From Vicingus serpentipes (GTDB lineage: Bacteria > Bacteroidota > Bacteroidia > Flavobacteriales_E > Vicingaceae), in contig NZ_VOOS01000006.1 in the NCBI RefSeq assembly GCF_007993035.1, positions 1 through 64,000 on the forward strand: 64,000 bases of DNA. Direction: 5' to 3'. Under the pieces are notes generated by a model. The model was not told the origin of the DNA. It saw only the letters and a program-made list of their open reading frames with translations, and made no database searches. Both the position numbers and the translations under genes were made by a program. Positions 45,013 through 55,210 of this stretch are shown here, piece by piece; the stretch's first letter is position 1; each line of letters starts with the position of its first letter.

Positions 45013-45591
45013 GTGATATTATCATTTTCTAGTATAGTCAAAACAATCCCGATTATTTTTATAATCGGGATTGTTTGTTCCTGTAAAAATGATATTAATG
45101 AGGTTAACGCACTAACTTCAAATGCTAATCAGCCAATTCGAACAGGAAAGAATATTGAATTAATTTATTCCGAAAAAGGGAATACAAAAATTAAAGTTAA
45201 AGCGCCCGAAATGGAAGAATATGAAGGCGAAGAAAGCTATATGGAAATGATAAAGGGGATAGAAGTATTATTCTATGATTCCCTTCAAAAAGTAACAACA
45301 ACGTTAACTTCTAATTACGCCATAAACAGGCTTGATAAAAATATAATGGAAGCCAAAAATGATGTAGTAGTTGTTAATGAAAAAGGTGAGCGATTGAATA
45401 CAGAGCACCTTATATGGAGACAAGATTCTGCAAAGATTTATACCAACGAGTTTGTTAAAATTACTACTGCTGATGAAATTTTAATGGGAGAAGGACTTGT
45501 TGCGAATGAAGATTTTACAAAGTATAAGATCTTAAAAATTAAAGGAATAATAAACATAAAAGAAGAAAACGATACCATTCAAAAAAAATAA
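45013..45591 (+). CDS. lptC: LPS export ABC transporter periplasmic protein LptC
   Basis: Part of the LptBFGC complex moving lipopolysaccharide from the inner membrane to the Lpt bridge. The 192-residue protein starts with GTG at 45013; the preceding TPR stop is in the same frame 6 bp upstream, so no earlier start is possible. A lipoprotein-type signal (FIIGIVCSC, Cys24) is followed by the LptC/OstA-like beta region: IELIYSEKGNTKIKVKAPEM, VLFYDSLQKVTTTLTSNYAI, IMEAKNDVVVVNEKGERLNTEHLIW. It contains a perfect 16-bp hairpin within the signal-peptide codons. The lipidated form, in place of the usual N-terminal helix, is common in Bacteroidota. Confidence 0.86.
   Translation: MILSFSSIVKTIPIIFIIGIVCSCKNDINEVNALTSNANQPIRTGKNIELIYSEKGNTKIKVKAPEMEEYEGEESYMEMIKGIEVLFYDSLQKVTTTLTSNYAINRLDKNIMEAKNDVVVVNEKGERLNTEHLIWRQDSAKIYTNEFVKITTADEILMGEGLVANEDFTKYKILKIKGIINIKEENDTIQKK
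45041..45076 (+). terminator. Perfect 16-bp terminator-like hairpin inside the lptC signal-peptide codons
   Basis: Bases 45041-45056 are the exact reverse complement of 45061-45076 around a TTTT loop. The GATTGTTTGTTCC tail is U-rich but not a pure U-run. The stem starts 28 bp after the lptC GTG and 32 bp after the stop of the TPR gene, and encodes the hydrophobic core T-I-P-I-I-F-I-I-G-I-V. It may terminate or attenuate transcription of the upstream TPR gene, with translating ribosomes opening it for lptC. Confidence 0.65.
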
Positions 45592-45594
45592 AAT

Positions 45595-45795
45595 ATGTAT
45601 AAAGTAATTCGATTTTTAGAGTTAATGTGGATAGTAATTGCAGCTTGCTGTATAATTATTGGAACATTTAAATTAATTACACTTGGATTTATGGATGCGT
45701 TGTTTTTTTATGTGTTTTGTATCTTAGCTGTATTTCTTTTTCTTTTAAGAAGAAGACAACGAAGAAACATTGAAAAGCATGAGTCAGAAAATTAA
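45595..45795 (+). CDS. Small two-helix membrane protein
   Basis: 66 residues: two transmembrane helices (about 9-29 and 32-50), then a basic tail RRRQRRNIEKHESEN on the cytosolic side. It starts 3 bp after lptC in the same operon and is followed by the CNNM-like gene. No family is recognised; such short proteins after lptC are common in Bacteroidota genomes. Function unknown. Confidence 0.7.
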   Translation: MYKVIRFLELMWIVIAACCIIIGTFKLITLGFMDALFFYVFCILAVFLFLLRRRQRRNIEKHESEN

Positions 45796-45837
45796 ATTAT
45801 ATCTTATCTTTAGCTTTAAAAAGTTGATAATTCAAAT

Positions 45838-47094
45838 ATGACGCTAACTCTTTTTTTCCTTTTTTTAGCAGTGTTTTTTTCAGCCTTTTTTTCAGGAATG
45901 GAAATTGCTTTTGTTTCAGCCAACAAATTGAAGATTGAGCTAGATAAAAAGCAAGGAGGTTTACCTGCAAAAATACTTTCTAGTTTCATACAAAATCCAG
46001 CAAAGTTTATTAGTGCTATGCTATTAGGAAATAACATTGCTTTGGTTATTTACGGTATGCTAATGGCTAAAATTTTAGAGCCAATCATTTTTCAATTTAC
46101 CAATAGCGAGGTTGTTGTCCTGTTAATACAAACTCTATTATCTACTTTGTTTGTTTTGTTTTTTGCTGAGTTTTTACCAAAGGCTTTATTACGAATTAAC
46201 CCAAATAGAACTTTAACTATTGCTGCTGTTCCGCTAAAAATAGTTTATATAATAATTTACCCTTTCAATTATCTAACAATAGGGCTTTCAAATTTTATTC
46301 TTAGATTATTTAAAATAGATACTTCAGATAGTAATATGGCATTTTCTAAAATTGATTTAGAACATTTCGTAATGGACATTCAAGAGCGTCAAGAAGAAGG
46401 AGAAGAGATTGAACACGAAATACAAATTTTTAAAAATGCATTAGATTTTTCAGAAGTAAAAGCAAGAGAATGTATGATTCATCGTACCGAAATAATTGCT
46501 ATGAATGTTGAAGAGTCGATTGAAAATTTACGAGAAAAATTTTTGGAAACAGGGTTGTCTAAAATATTAATTTATAGAGATAATATTGATCATATTATTG
46601 GGTATACTCATTCTTTAGAGTTATTTAAAAAGCCAGAAACAATAAAATCAATTTTGTTGCCAGTAGCAATTATCCCAGAATCTATGCCAGCTAATGAGAT
46701 TTTAAAGCAATTTATTAAGCTTAGAAGAAGTATGGCGGTAGTGGTAGATGAGTTTGGAGGAACTTCGGGATTAATAACTATGGAAGATATTGTCGAAGAG
46801 ATATTTGGCGAAATTGAAGATGAATATGATATTGAAGAATTGGTTGATATTCAAATAAATGAAACAACATTTCAATTTTCTGCTAAAACAGAGATTGATT
46901 ATATTAATGAAAAATATAAACTATCTCTACCTGAATCTGAGGATTATGAAACTTTGGGAGGATTTGTAATTAATATACATGAAAGTATTCCAGAAAAAGA
47001 CGAGGTGATTTTATTTAAAAATTATTCTTTAACTATTAATGAAGTGAGTGAAAATAAAATTGAATTAATCACAATAGAAGTGTCTGAAAATTAA
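45838..47094 (+). CDS. CNNM/CorC-family (hemolysin-related) membrane protein
   Basis: A 418-residue inner-membrane protein: DUF21/CNNM domain with about four transmembrane segments (1-185; FFSGMEIAFVSANKLKIE, FAEFLPKALLR), a CBS pair (about 200-325; ARECMIHRTEIIAM, MAVVVDEFGGTSGLITMEDIVEEIFGEIEDEYD), and a C-terminal CorC/HlyC domain (340-415; LPESEDYETLGGFVINIHESIP). Family members transport or sense Mg/Co ions. It is the last gene before the ppiD-like gene; the old name 'hemolysin' is historical and not supported as a toxin. Confidence 0.88.
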   Translation: MTLTLFFLFLAVFFSAFFSGMEIAFVSANKLKIELDKKQGGLPAKILSSFIQNPAKFISAMLLGNNIALVIYGMLMAKILEPIIFQFTNSEVVVLLIQTLLSTLFVLFFAEFLPKALLRINPNRTLTIAAVPLKIVYIIIYPFNYLTIGLSNFILRLFKIDTSDSNMAFSKIDLEHFVMDIQERQEEGEEIEHEIQIFKNALDFSEVKARECMIHRTEIIAMNVEESIENLREKFLETGLSKILIYRDNIDHIIGYTHSLELFKKPETIKSILLPVAIIPESMPANEILKQFIKLRRSMAVVVDEFGGTSGLITMEDIVEEIFGEIEDEYDIEELVDIQINETTFQFSAKTEIDYINEKYKLSLPESEDYETLGGFVINIHESIPEKDEVILFKNYSLTINEVSENKIELITIEVSEN

Positions 47095-47199
47095 TTAGAT
47101 ATGGCCTTTTAATTAGCTAATTTTATTTCTTATCTTAACTTCCTGAACAACTAATTGTTAATTAGATAAATTCTTCTTTTTTATTTCAACCAACAATCG

Positions 47200-47207
47200 T
47201 ATATTCG
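47200..47207 (+). promoter_or_regulatory. Variant -7 box for the ppiD-like gene
   Basis: TATATTCG, a one-mismatch variant of TAnnTTTG, lies 22 bp before the ATG at 47230. A -33 box is not clear. Confidence 0.3.
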
Positions 47208-47229
47208 CAACCCAAATAATTTTTATAAA

Positions 47230-49305
47230 ATGGCAGTAATAGGTAAAATTAGAGAGAAGTCATCGTTGTTGTTGATTATTATAGGTGTAGCAATGCTTGC
47301 ATTTATATTAGGAGACTTGTTTAAATCAGGTCAAACTTTTTTTGGCGATAATAATAGTATTGGTGAAATTGGTGATGTTCAAATATCAGGAATAGAGTTT
47401 AATTCAAAATATGAAGAAGGGATTGCTCGTTGGGAGTCTCAAAATAAAACTACAGCTACTGAGCAAATTCGTGAGTCTATTCGTGAACAAGTTTGGAATG
47501 AAATTGTTCAAGATAGAGTTTTAGGAAGTCAAATTTCTGAATTAGGTTTGTCAGTAAGTCCACAAGAGTTGTTTGATATGGTTCAAGGTAATGATCCTCA
47601 CCCACAAGTTAAACAAGCATTTTCAAATCCTCAAACTGGAGAGTTTAGTTCTGCACAAGTATTACAGTTTTTAAAGAGTTTAGAAACTATGCCAGTTGAA
47701 AACAAAAACCAGTGGTTGTTATTTGAAGAAGGGATTCAGAAAGAGAGAGTATCTTCAAAGTATTTTAATATGGTTAAAAAAGGAATGTATGCTCCAGCAG
47801 TATTATCAAAAAGAACTTACATTGAACAAAATGAAAAAAGAAACATTCAGTTTGTTGCAAAAAGATATTTTACAGTTGCAGATAGTTCTATTACAGTAAC
47901 TGAAGATGAGAAGAAAGCGTATTATGCAGAACACAAAAATGAATTTAAACAAGATGCTTCTAGAGAAATCGAATACATTAAGTACGATGTAGTTGCTTCA
48001 GAATCTGATATTGCAGAAACAAAAAAATGGATTGACGAAACATATACTGAATACAAAGCTTCAACAAATGATTCAGCTTATGTAATGTTTAATTCTGATG
48101 TGCCTTTTGATGCAAATTATTATTCAGAAGCTAATATGCCAAGTGTAAATGATTCAGGTTTCTTTTTTGCTGAAGTCGGAACAATGGTTGGTCCTTATGA
48201 AGAAGGAAATGCTTTTGTTATAGCTAAGTTATCTAACGTTAAAATGGTTCCTGATTCAGTAAAAGCCAGACACATATTATTAAAAACAACTCAGCAACCT
48301 ACAGATACATTGTTAGAAGCAAAATTAGATAGCATCAAAAATGTGATTGAGAAAGGTGGAAATTTCGCTGAAATTGCAAAAGAAGTTTCTGAAGATGTTG
48401 GATCAGCTATTGAAGGTGGTGATTTAGGATGGTTTAAGGAAGGGCAAATGGTTCCTCAATTTAATGACGCTTGTTTTAACGGTAAGAAAGGCGATTTAAC
48501 AATTGTTCAAACTCAATTTGGATTTCACTTAATTGAAATACAAGATCAAGGTGAAAAAGTAAGAAAAGTACAAGTTGGTACAATTGTAAGAAATATTGAG
48601 CCTAGTAATGAAACTTATGATGCTGTTTTTGCACAAGCTAGTGCTTTTTATTCAGAAAACAACTCTTCAGCTAACTTTACTAAAGCGACAGAAAGTGGAG
48701 ATCTTCTTAAAAGAGTTGCTGAAATAAAAGTAAATGATAAAACTATAGCAGGATTAGATTCTCCAAGAGAATTGATTCGTTGGGCATTTAATAATGAAAA
48801 AGGATCAGTTTCTGCTCCATTTCAGTTTGAAAAATCGTTTGTAGTTGCTCACTTATCTGAGGTTAAGGAAGAGGGTGTTGCACCAATGGCTCAAGTAGAG
48901 ATACAAATTGAATTGGGAGCTAAAAAAGCTAAAAAAGCACAACAATTCATGACTGAAATGTCAGGAGCTACAAGTTTACAAGATTTAGCAACTAAAGTTG
49001 GAGGACAAGTTGAAAATGCTAAAAATGTAACTTTTGCAAGTTATTCAGTTCCTGGTATGGGACAAGAACCTAGAATTATTGGTATGGTTCCGACTTTACA
49101 AAAAGGGCAGATGAGTATTCCTTTAGAAGGGCAAACAGGAGTATTTGTAATTATGGTTGATGATGTTGTTTCTGCTGAAGAAATTACAGATTATAGTGCT
49201 GCTAAAATGCAGTTAGAGCAGCTTTATAGTAATAATAGTAACAGAACTTTAGAGTCATTAAAGGAAAAGTTTGGAGTTAAAGATAACAGACATAAATACT
49301 ATTAA
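47230..49305 (+). CDS. PpiD/SurA-like periplasmic peptidyl-prolyl isomerase
   Basis: A 691-residue membrane-anchored foldase: one N-terminal transmembrane helix (SSLLLIIIGVAMLAFILGDLF, about residues 12-32), a SurA-like helical chaperone region (40-220), then a parvulin (PPIC) domain at about 345-440 with ARHILLKTTQQPTDTL, EGGDLGWFKEGQMVPQFNDACFNGKKGDL, TQFGFHLIEI. The remaining C-terminal part is a second, degenerate parvulin-like region. It would assist proteins emerging from the Sec translocon or bound for BamA. It has a strong terminator and appears monocistronic. Confidence 0.92.
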   Translation: MAVIGKIREKSSLLLIIIGVAMLAFILGDLFKSGQTFFGDNNSIGEIGDVQISGIEFNSKYEEGIARWESQNKTTATEQIRESIREQVWNEIVQDRVLGSQISELGLSVSPQELFDMVQGNDPHPQVKQAFSNPQTGEFSSAQVLQFLKSLETMPVENKNQWLLFEEGIQKERVSSKYFNMVKKGMYAPAVLSKRTYIEQNEKRNIQFVAKRYFTVADSSITVTEDEKKAYYAEHKNEFKQDASREIEYIKYDVVASESDIAETKKWIDETYTEYKASTNDSAYVMFNSDVPFDANYYSEANMPSVNDSGFFFAEVGTMVGPYEEGNAFVIAKLSNVKMVPDSVKARHILLKTTQQPTDTLLEAKLDSIKNVIEKGGNFAEIAKEVSEDVGSAIEGGDLGWFKEGQMVPQFNDACFNGKKGDLTIVQTQFGFHLIEIQDQGEKVRKVQVGTIVRNIEPSNETYDAVFAQASAFYSENNSSANFTKATESGDLLKRVAEIKVNDKTIAGLDSPRELIRWAFNNEKGSVSAPFQFEKSFVVAHLSEVKEEGVAPMAQVEIQIELGAKKAKKAQQFMTEMSGATSLQDLATKVGGQVENAKNVTFASYSVPGMGQEPRIIGMVPTLQKGQMSIPLEGQTGVFVIMVDDVVSAEEITDYSAAKMQLEQLYSNNSNRTLESLKEKFGVKDNRHKYY

Positions 49306-49324
49306 TATTATTATATCGTCTATT

Positions 49325-49361
49325 AAAAAAGGAGCTTTAACAATGTTAAAGCTCCTTTTTT
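49325..49361. terminator. Bidirectional terminator between ppiD-like and beta-barrel genes
   Basis: A perfect 17-bp stem: AAAAAAGGAGCTTTAAC pairs with GTTAAAGCTCCTTTTTT around an AAT loop. It sits between convergent stops. Confidence 0.92.
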
Positions 49362-49967
49362 TTATTTGAAATTTAATATTAAAGAGATATTATTGAAATA
49401 TAAATGATCCATATATTGATGGATCTTTGATAAACCAAATGAATATCTTAGCTCTGGAGCAAAAGTGAAAAACTTAGTAATTTTTTCAATTCCTAATCCT
49501 AGGTCTACCCCGAAATTTGTAACTGTCTTTATCGTTGTTTCAGAACTTTCCTGAAATGAGATTGGGATTCTAATATTTGGGCCAAAATAAATGTAAGGCT
49601 TCCCTATTCGAAGGGCAATATGTGTCATAAATTCAAGACTAACAGGCATTAAAGAAAAAGACAAATTTTTACTGTCTATTGAATAAAAATGAAGTTGGGA
49701 ATTATTAAATGAAAGTTCCGCTTTAGGCGAAATAAATAACTTGTCAGAAATATTATAATCCATCAATAGTCCTAACCTTAATCCAGCTTTATTGCTAATA
49801 TCTTTATTTAGGTCCTTAGATGAACCTTTTGCAATTAAATGAGAATAATTACCGCCAGCACTAAAGCCAAACTTCAATTTTTCAGTATTGGTTAAATTAG
49901 TTTCAGTTTGCCCATAAAAACTTGATATAAATACTGAGGTTAGTGTTAACAAAACTACTTTTTTCAT
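49362..49967 (-). CDS. PorT-like outer-membrane beta-barrel protein
   Basis: A 201-residue protein with signal peptide (to about residue 18, FYGQ). An eight-strand-type barrel layout: LKFGFSAGGNYSHLIAKGS, AGLRLGLLMDYNISDKLFISPKAEL, PYIYFGPNIRIPI, VDLGLGIEKITKFFTFAPELRYSFGL and the final strand NISLILNFK. It matches the outer-membrane protein beta-barrel (PorT-like) group widespread in Bacteroidota. Monocistronic between terminators. Function unknown. Confidence 0.78.
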   Translation of the reverse strand: MKKVVLLTLTSVFISSFYGQTETNLTNTEKLKFGFSAGGNYSHLIAKGSSKDLNKDISNKAGLRLGLLMDYNISDKLFISPKAELSFNNSQLHFYSIDSKNLSFSLMPVSLEFMTHIALRIGKPYIYFGPNIRIPISFQESSETTIKTVTNFGVDLGLGIEKITKFFTFAPELRYSFGLSKIHQYMDHLYFNNISLILNFK

Positions 49968-50070
49968 AAGTTTAAAAAATTAAATATTAATAAAGTAGAA
50001 TTTATTTATAGGCTAGTTTTTGATAATATTTACATAACGGTATTATGTGAATATATATTGTTTGAGCAAA

Positions 50071-50101
50071 AAAAATCCCGGCATAAATGACCGGGATTTT
50101 T
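50071..50101 (-). terminator. Terminator of groES-groEL
   Basis: AAAAATCCCGG (50071-50081) pairs with CCGGGATTTTT (50091-50101), with A and T runs outside; it lies 16 bp after the groEL stop on the minus strand. Confidence 0.88.
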
Positions 50102-50116
50102 TTTGGTTATAAAATT

Positions 50117-51763
<1,647 letters not shown>

Positions 51764-51776
51764 TTAATTTAAAAAA

Positions 51777-52052
51777 TTAAACAATTGCGAAAATATCCGC
51801 TTCTCTCATTATTAAATAATCTCCACCTTCAACACTTATTTCAGTTCCAGCATACTTACCGTAAAGAACAGTGTCGCCAACTTTAACTGTCATTGGCTCA
51901 TCAGGTTTTCCATTTCCAACAGCTTTAACAATTCCACGCTGTGGTTTTTCTTTTGCAGTGTCAGGAATAATAATTCCTCCCGCTGTTTTTTCTTCTGCTG
52001 CAGCAGGTTCTACAATAACTCTGTCTGCAAGTGGTTTAATGTTAATCGACAT
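51777..52052 (-). CDS. groS: Co-chaperonin GroES
   Basis: 91 residues, the lid of the GroEL cage. The mobile loop is [22 protein letters not shown], followed by the conserved [15 protein letters not shown]. First gene of the groES-groEL operon; the 52053-52211 gap upstream contains the secG terminator but no CIRCE repeat or clear TAnnTTTG box. Confidence 0.97.
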   Translation of the reverse strand: MSINIKPLADRVIVEPAAAEEKTAGGIIIPDTAKEKPQRGIVKAVGNGKPDEPMTVKVGDTVLYGKYAGTEISVEGGDYLIMREADIFAIV

Positions 52053-52154
52053 TGTTTTATTTTTTATGATTTATAAATTTATATTATCAGTTTTCTGATT
52101 AGTCATAATTTGTGCCAATAGGTTAATCAAGACATATTTGCAGTTTTTGGACAA

Positions 52155-52191
52155 AAAAAATGTCAGTTAGAATTAACCTAACTGACATTTC
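52155..52191 (-). terminator. Terminator of the miaB-secG operon
   Basis: AATGTCAGTTAG pairs perfectly with CTAACTGACATT around a 7-base loop. On the minus strand it is followed by eight T (complement of 52153-52160). It lies 20 bp after the secG stop. Confidence 0.88.
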
Positions 52192-52211
52192 TTACATATC
52201 ATTATAGTTTC

Positions 52212-52589
52212 CTATTCTTCAGTTGCATCTTCTTCTGAACTAGCAGGTTGCTGTTCAGCAGGAAGAGGAGCACCATTAATGTTCTGAGGAACATTTTGAG
52301 CAGGAAGAGCTTTTTCGTCAATTTGTTCTTGGATAATCGATTGACTACCTGTTTCAGTATCAACTGTTCTTGCTGGGTTAACAGCAGCAGAAGCAATACT
52401 TAATACAACAAGAGCAATACCTAAAGTCCAAGTTGCTTTTTCTAAAAAGTCAGCTGTTTTTCTAACACCCATTACTTGGTTATTAGTAGAAAAAGCTGAA
52501 TCTAAACCACCTTTAGGGTTTTGAATTAGTACAATAAGTAATAACAATACACATACAATTATTACTAAAACGGTGATTAATGTAAACAT
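52212..52589 (-). CDS. secG: Preprotein translocase subunit SecG
   Basis: 125 residues, inner-membrane accessory of the SecYEG channel. Two transmembrane helices: VLVIIVCVLLLLIVLIQNPKGGL (about 5-24) and WTLGIALVVLSIASAAV (about 54-70), with the conserved QNPKGGLDSAFS between. The C-terminal tail (70-125) is long, proline- and glutamate-rich. It starts immediately after the stop of the upstream TPR gene and ends the operon before the terminator. Confidence 0.93.
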   Translation of the reverse strand: MFTLITVLVIIVCVLLLLIVLIQNPKGGLDSAFSTNNQVMGVRKTADFLEKATWTLGIALVVLSIASAAVNPARTVDTETGSQSIIQEQIDEKALPAQNVPQNINGAPLPAEQQPASSEEDATEE

Positions 52590-53447
52590 CTACTTAATTT
52601 TTTGTTTCAAAATTTTAATTTGGTTGGCAAAATAACTTCTTTTTTCTGGATTTTTCAAACTTAATTTTTGATAAGTGTTAATTGCGTTGCTATAATTGCC
52701 TTGCTCAACATATATAAGGGCTAGCGTCTCACTTACCATATCCGAATCATCAACTACACTCAGTCTTGCCATATTAATAGAAGAGTAGAATTCGGATTTT
52801 TTAGGCTTAATTTGTGGATCTTCTTGAATAAACTTATCAATTACGTCTAAATGTATTTTCTTTTTAGTAGTAGTAGTTTTAATTTCATCATTTGAAATCT
52901 CGTCCCCTTTTAGGTGTATTAACCAATCTTTAAATGAATGTGCTACATCTTCGTTAAATGCAGGTTTAATTTCTTTTGGTTCTTCTATAGGTTTTTCTTT
53001 TTCTACTTTTTCTTCAGAAATTACGTTTTCAGCTTCTAGAAGGTAGCTTGAAGAAACTGCAGCAGAAATGTAATTTTTCTCAAGTGGATCAATTTCTTCA
53101 GCAACTTTAATTTCAGGTTCAATTTGAAATACAGTTGACTCTATTGGGTTACTAATTTCAATATCTTCTATTTCTTGACTTTCATCAGTTACTGGCTTTT
53201 CTTCAATGCTTGATGTTTTCGTGTTAATGTGTTCAAACAAACGTTTTCTGTCGCTTGAATAGATAGCAGCTTTTTTTAATTGTTGTTCAAAAAGTAGGCT
53301 GTTATTATTATTTAGATAAATCGTGTTTAAAGTTTGACCTATTTGACAAAATGGAAATTGATTAGTTAATGTATTTACACTATTTTCTGTAAGTTCATTA
53401 ATACTTTCAGGATTTGTAAGATAGGATATGAAGTGGTTGGTTTGCAT
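52590..53447 (-). CDS. TPR-like protein of the lptE-secG operon
   Basis: A 285-residue soluble protein without signal peptide. Residues 95-170 are acidic and low-complexity (many Glu, Lys and Val). The C terminus has a single clear tetratricopeptide unit (LALIYVEQGNYSNAINTYQKLSLKNPEKR). Its start overlaps lptE's stop by one base, and its stop is flush with the secG start. This TPR gene between lptE and secG is a frequent arrangement in Bacteroidota. Function unknown, possibly a scaffold. Confidence 0.75.
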   Translation of the reverse strand: MQTNHFISYLTNPESINELTENSVNTLTNQFPFCQIGQTLNTIYLNNNNSLLFEQQLKKAAIYSSDRKRLFEHINTKTSSIEEKPVTDESQEIEDIEISNPIESTVFQIEPEIKVAEEIDPLEKNYISAAVSSSYLLEAENVISEEKVEKEKPIEEPKEIKPAFNEDVAHSFKDWLIHLKGDEISNDEIKTTTTKKKIHLDVIDKFIQEDPQIKPKKSEFYSSINMARLSVVDDSDMVSETLALIYVEQGNYSNAINTYQKLSLKNPEKRSYFANQIKILKQKIK

Positions 53448-53959
53448 TACCAGTTACTTACTGCTTGATTAAAAATGTCTTGTGTAATTTGTGTGTTTAT
53501 TTCTTTCATTAATTCATCTTCAACTGAAGAAAGACTGGAAGAGCTACTAAAATCAGCAAATCGAGTAAATTTTGATTCATAACTCTGAATCTTATCTTTA
53601 GTATTTGTAAACTTAGCATTTATTGTAATTGAAAGTCTATTTAGAGCAGCGGTTTCATTTCCTTGTATTGCAACAGATGTAATTTTATAATCTGTTACAG
53701 ATCCTTCAAATTGTAAATCTCCATTTGTTGAAATTAAGCTCAGGTTTGTTTGAGAAAGGAATATATCTTTTAATGCTTCTGTAAATAATTGTGGGTAGTT
53801 TGGATTTGTTAAGGGAGCAAAATTTTCAAAAGTTTTAACAGAAACAGTTTTAACATCTTCTGGGATAGAAGCTCCAGTAAAAGAATAATTTACTTTACAA
53901 GCAAAACCATTAAAAGCTATTAATACAACTAGAATTATATGTTTTTTAGAAAATTTCAA
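53447..53959 (-). CDS. lptE: LPS-assembly lipoprotein LptE
   Basis: Partner of the outer-membrane LPS translocon LptD. 170 residues with a lipobox (NGFAC, Cys21) and the LptE pattern VNYSFTGASIPEDVKTVSVKTFENFAPLTNPNYPQLFTEALKD, then the DLQFEGSVTDYKITSVAIQG strand. Overlaps the sigma-54 activator by 4 bp upstream and the TPR gene by 1 bp downstream. Confidence 0.9.
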   Translation of the reverse strand: MKFSKKHIILVVLIAFNGFACKVNYSFTGASIPEDVKTVSVKTFENFAPLTNPNYPQLFTEALKDIFLSQTNLSLISTNGDLQFEGSVTDYKITSVAIQGNETAALNRLSITINAKFTNTKDKIQSYESKFTRFADFSSSSSLSSVEDELMKEINTQITQDIFNQAVSNW

Positions 53960-55200
53960 TTGTCAATTTTATATTCTTTTATTTTTCTGTAAAGTGTTCT
54001 TTCAGATATTCCTAATTCGGTTGCAGCATTTTTACGTCTTCCATTATACTTCTCTAAAGCTTTTAAAATCATTTCTTTTTCTTTATCAGCTAAAGATAAA
54101 GATTCTTCTTCAACTTCTTCATGTTGAGTAATTCCAGAGTCAGGTGAAATAATTTGTGGTTTGTAAATTTCTGACTCTTCCTCTTTAGTAATTTGAGAAC
54201 TCTCTGTATTTGTATAAAGATGTTGAATGCTTTTAATTAAAGCAGTATTTTTTTCGTTATCTATGGTTTTACTGTCCTGATTATTCATAATGCTAAAAAC
54301 TAATTTTTTTAATTCAGTAACATCACTTTTCAAGTCAAATAACACTTTATATAATATATCTCTTTCTGATAAATCGGCTTTATCACTACCCTGATAAATA
54401 GCAGGTAAATTAGTAGAGTTATCTTTTGGTAAGTATTTTGAAATTATTTCTGCAGTAATATTTCTAGAGCTTTCAATAACAGATAGTTGTTCGGCAACAT
54501 TTTTAAGTTGTCTAATATTTCCAGGCCATTTATAATTAATTAGAAGTTCGATCGCTTCATTATCTAGTGAAATTGAAGGCATCCTGTATTTTGCAGATAA
54601 ATCAGCAGCAAATTTTCTAAATAATAAATGTATATCTTCTTTACGCTCCCTTAATGGTGGAAGTTGAATAGGAACAGTGTTTAGTCTGTAAAATAAATCT
54701 TCTCTAAACTTTCCTTTCTTTATTGCTTCTGGAATATTAACATTAGTAGCAGCAACAATTCTCACGTTTGTTTTTAAAACCTTTGAAGAACCAACTTTAA
54801 TGAATTCTCCAGTTTCTAAAACTCTTAATAATCTTGCTTGGGTTGTAATTGGTAACTCTCCAACTTCATCTAAAAAAATAGTTCCTCCATCAACAACTTC
54901 AAAGTACCCTTTACGCGAATCATGAGCTCCAGTAAAAGCTCCTTTTTCATGACCAAATAATTCAGAGTCAATTGTTCCTTCAGGAATTGCACCACAGTTA
55001 ACAGCGATGTATTTATTATGTTTTCTAGAGCTTAGTTGATGAATAATTTGAGGCATAACCTCTTTGCCAGTTCCACTTTCACCACTAATTAAAACAGCTA
55101 AATCTGTTAATGCAACTTGTGCTGCAATATTTAGTCCTCTATCTAAAGCTGGAGAACTACCTATTATTCCAAAACGTTGTTTTATTTGCTGTATATCCAT
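53956..55200 (-). CDS. Sigma-54-dependent transcriptional activator
   Basis: 414 residues. The AAA+ domain starts almost at the N terminus, without a receiver domain: Walker A GESGTGKE (40-47), GAFTGA loop (87-92) that contacts sigma-54, Walker B GTIFLDEVGE, and the RLLRVLETGEF/RLNTVPIQLPPLRER segments. Residues 270-365 form a variable linker, and a Fis-type helix-turn-helix ends the protein (NAATELGISERTLYRKIKEY). Placement between miaB and lptE suggests control of envelope genes but targets are not known. Start is 10 bp after miaB. Confidence 0.92.
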   Translation of the reverse strand: MDIQQIKQRFGIIGSSPALDRGLNIAAQVALTDLAVLISGESGTGKEVMPQIIHQLSSRKHNKYIAVNCGAIPEGTIDSELFGHEKGAFTGAHDSRKGYFEVVDGGTIFLDEVGELPITTQARLLRVLETGEFIKVGSSKVLKTNVRIVAATNVNIPEAIKKGKFREDLFYRLNTVPIQLPPLRERKEDIHLLFRKFAADLSAKYRMPSISLDNEAIELLINYKWPGNIRQLKNVAEQLSVIESSRNITAEIISKYLPKDNSTNLPAIYQGSDKADLSERDILYKVLFDLKSDVTELKKLVFSIMNNQDSKTIDNEKNTALIKSIQHLYTNTESSQITKEEESEIYKPQIISPDSGITQHEEVEEESLSLADKEKEMILKALEKYNGRRKNAATELGISERTLYRKIKEYKIDN

Positions 55201-55210
55201 GATTTATATC

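Noticed and set aside
44801-45016. A 71-codon frame overlapping the end of the TPR gene
   Set aside because: It is an out-of-frame shadow of the exported TPR protein and has no domain, signal peptide or start context.
45838-47094. Hemolysin toxin function
   Set aside because: The CNNM-CBS-CorC architecture is an ion transport/sensing family; the hemolysin label is historical.
52053-52211. Searched for a CIRCE (HrcA) element before groES
   Set aside because: The TTAGCACTC-N9-GAGTGCTAA repeat is absent; the only inverted repeat is the secG terminator.
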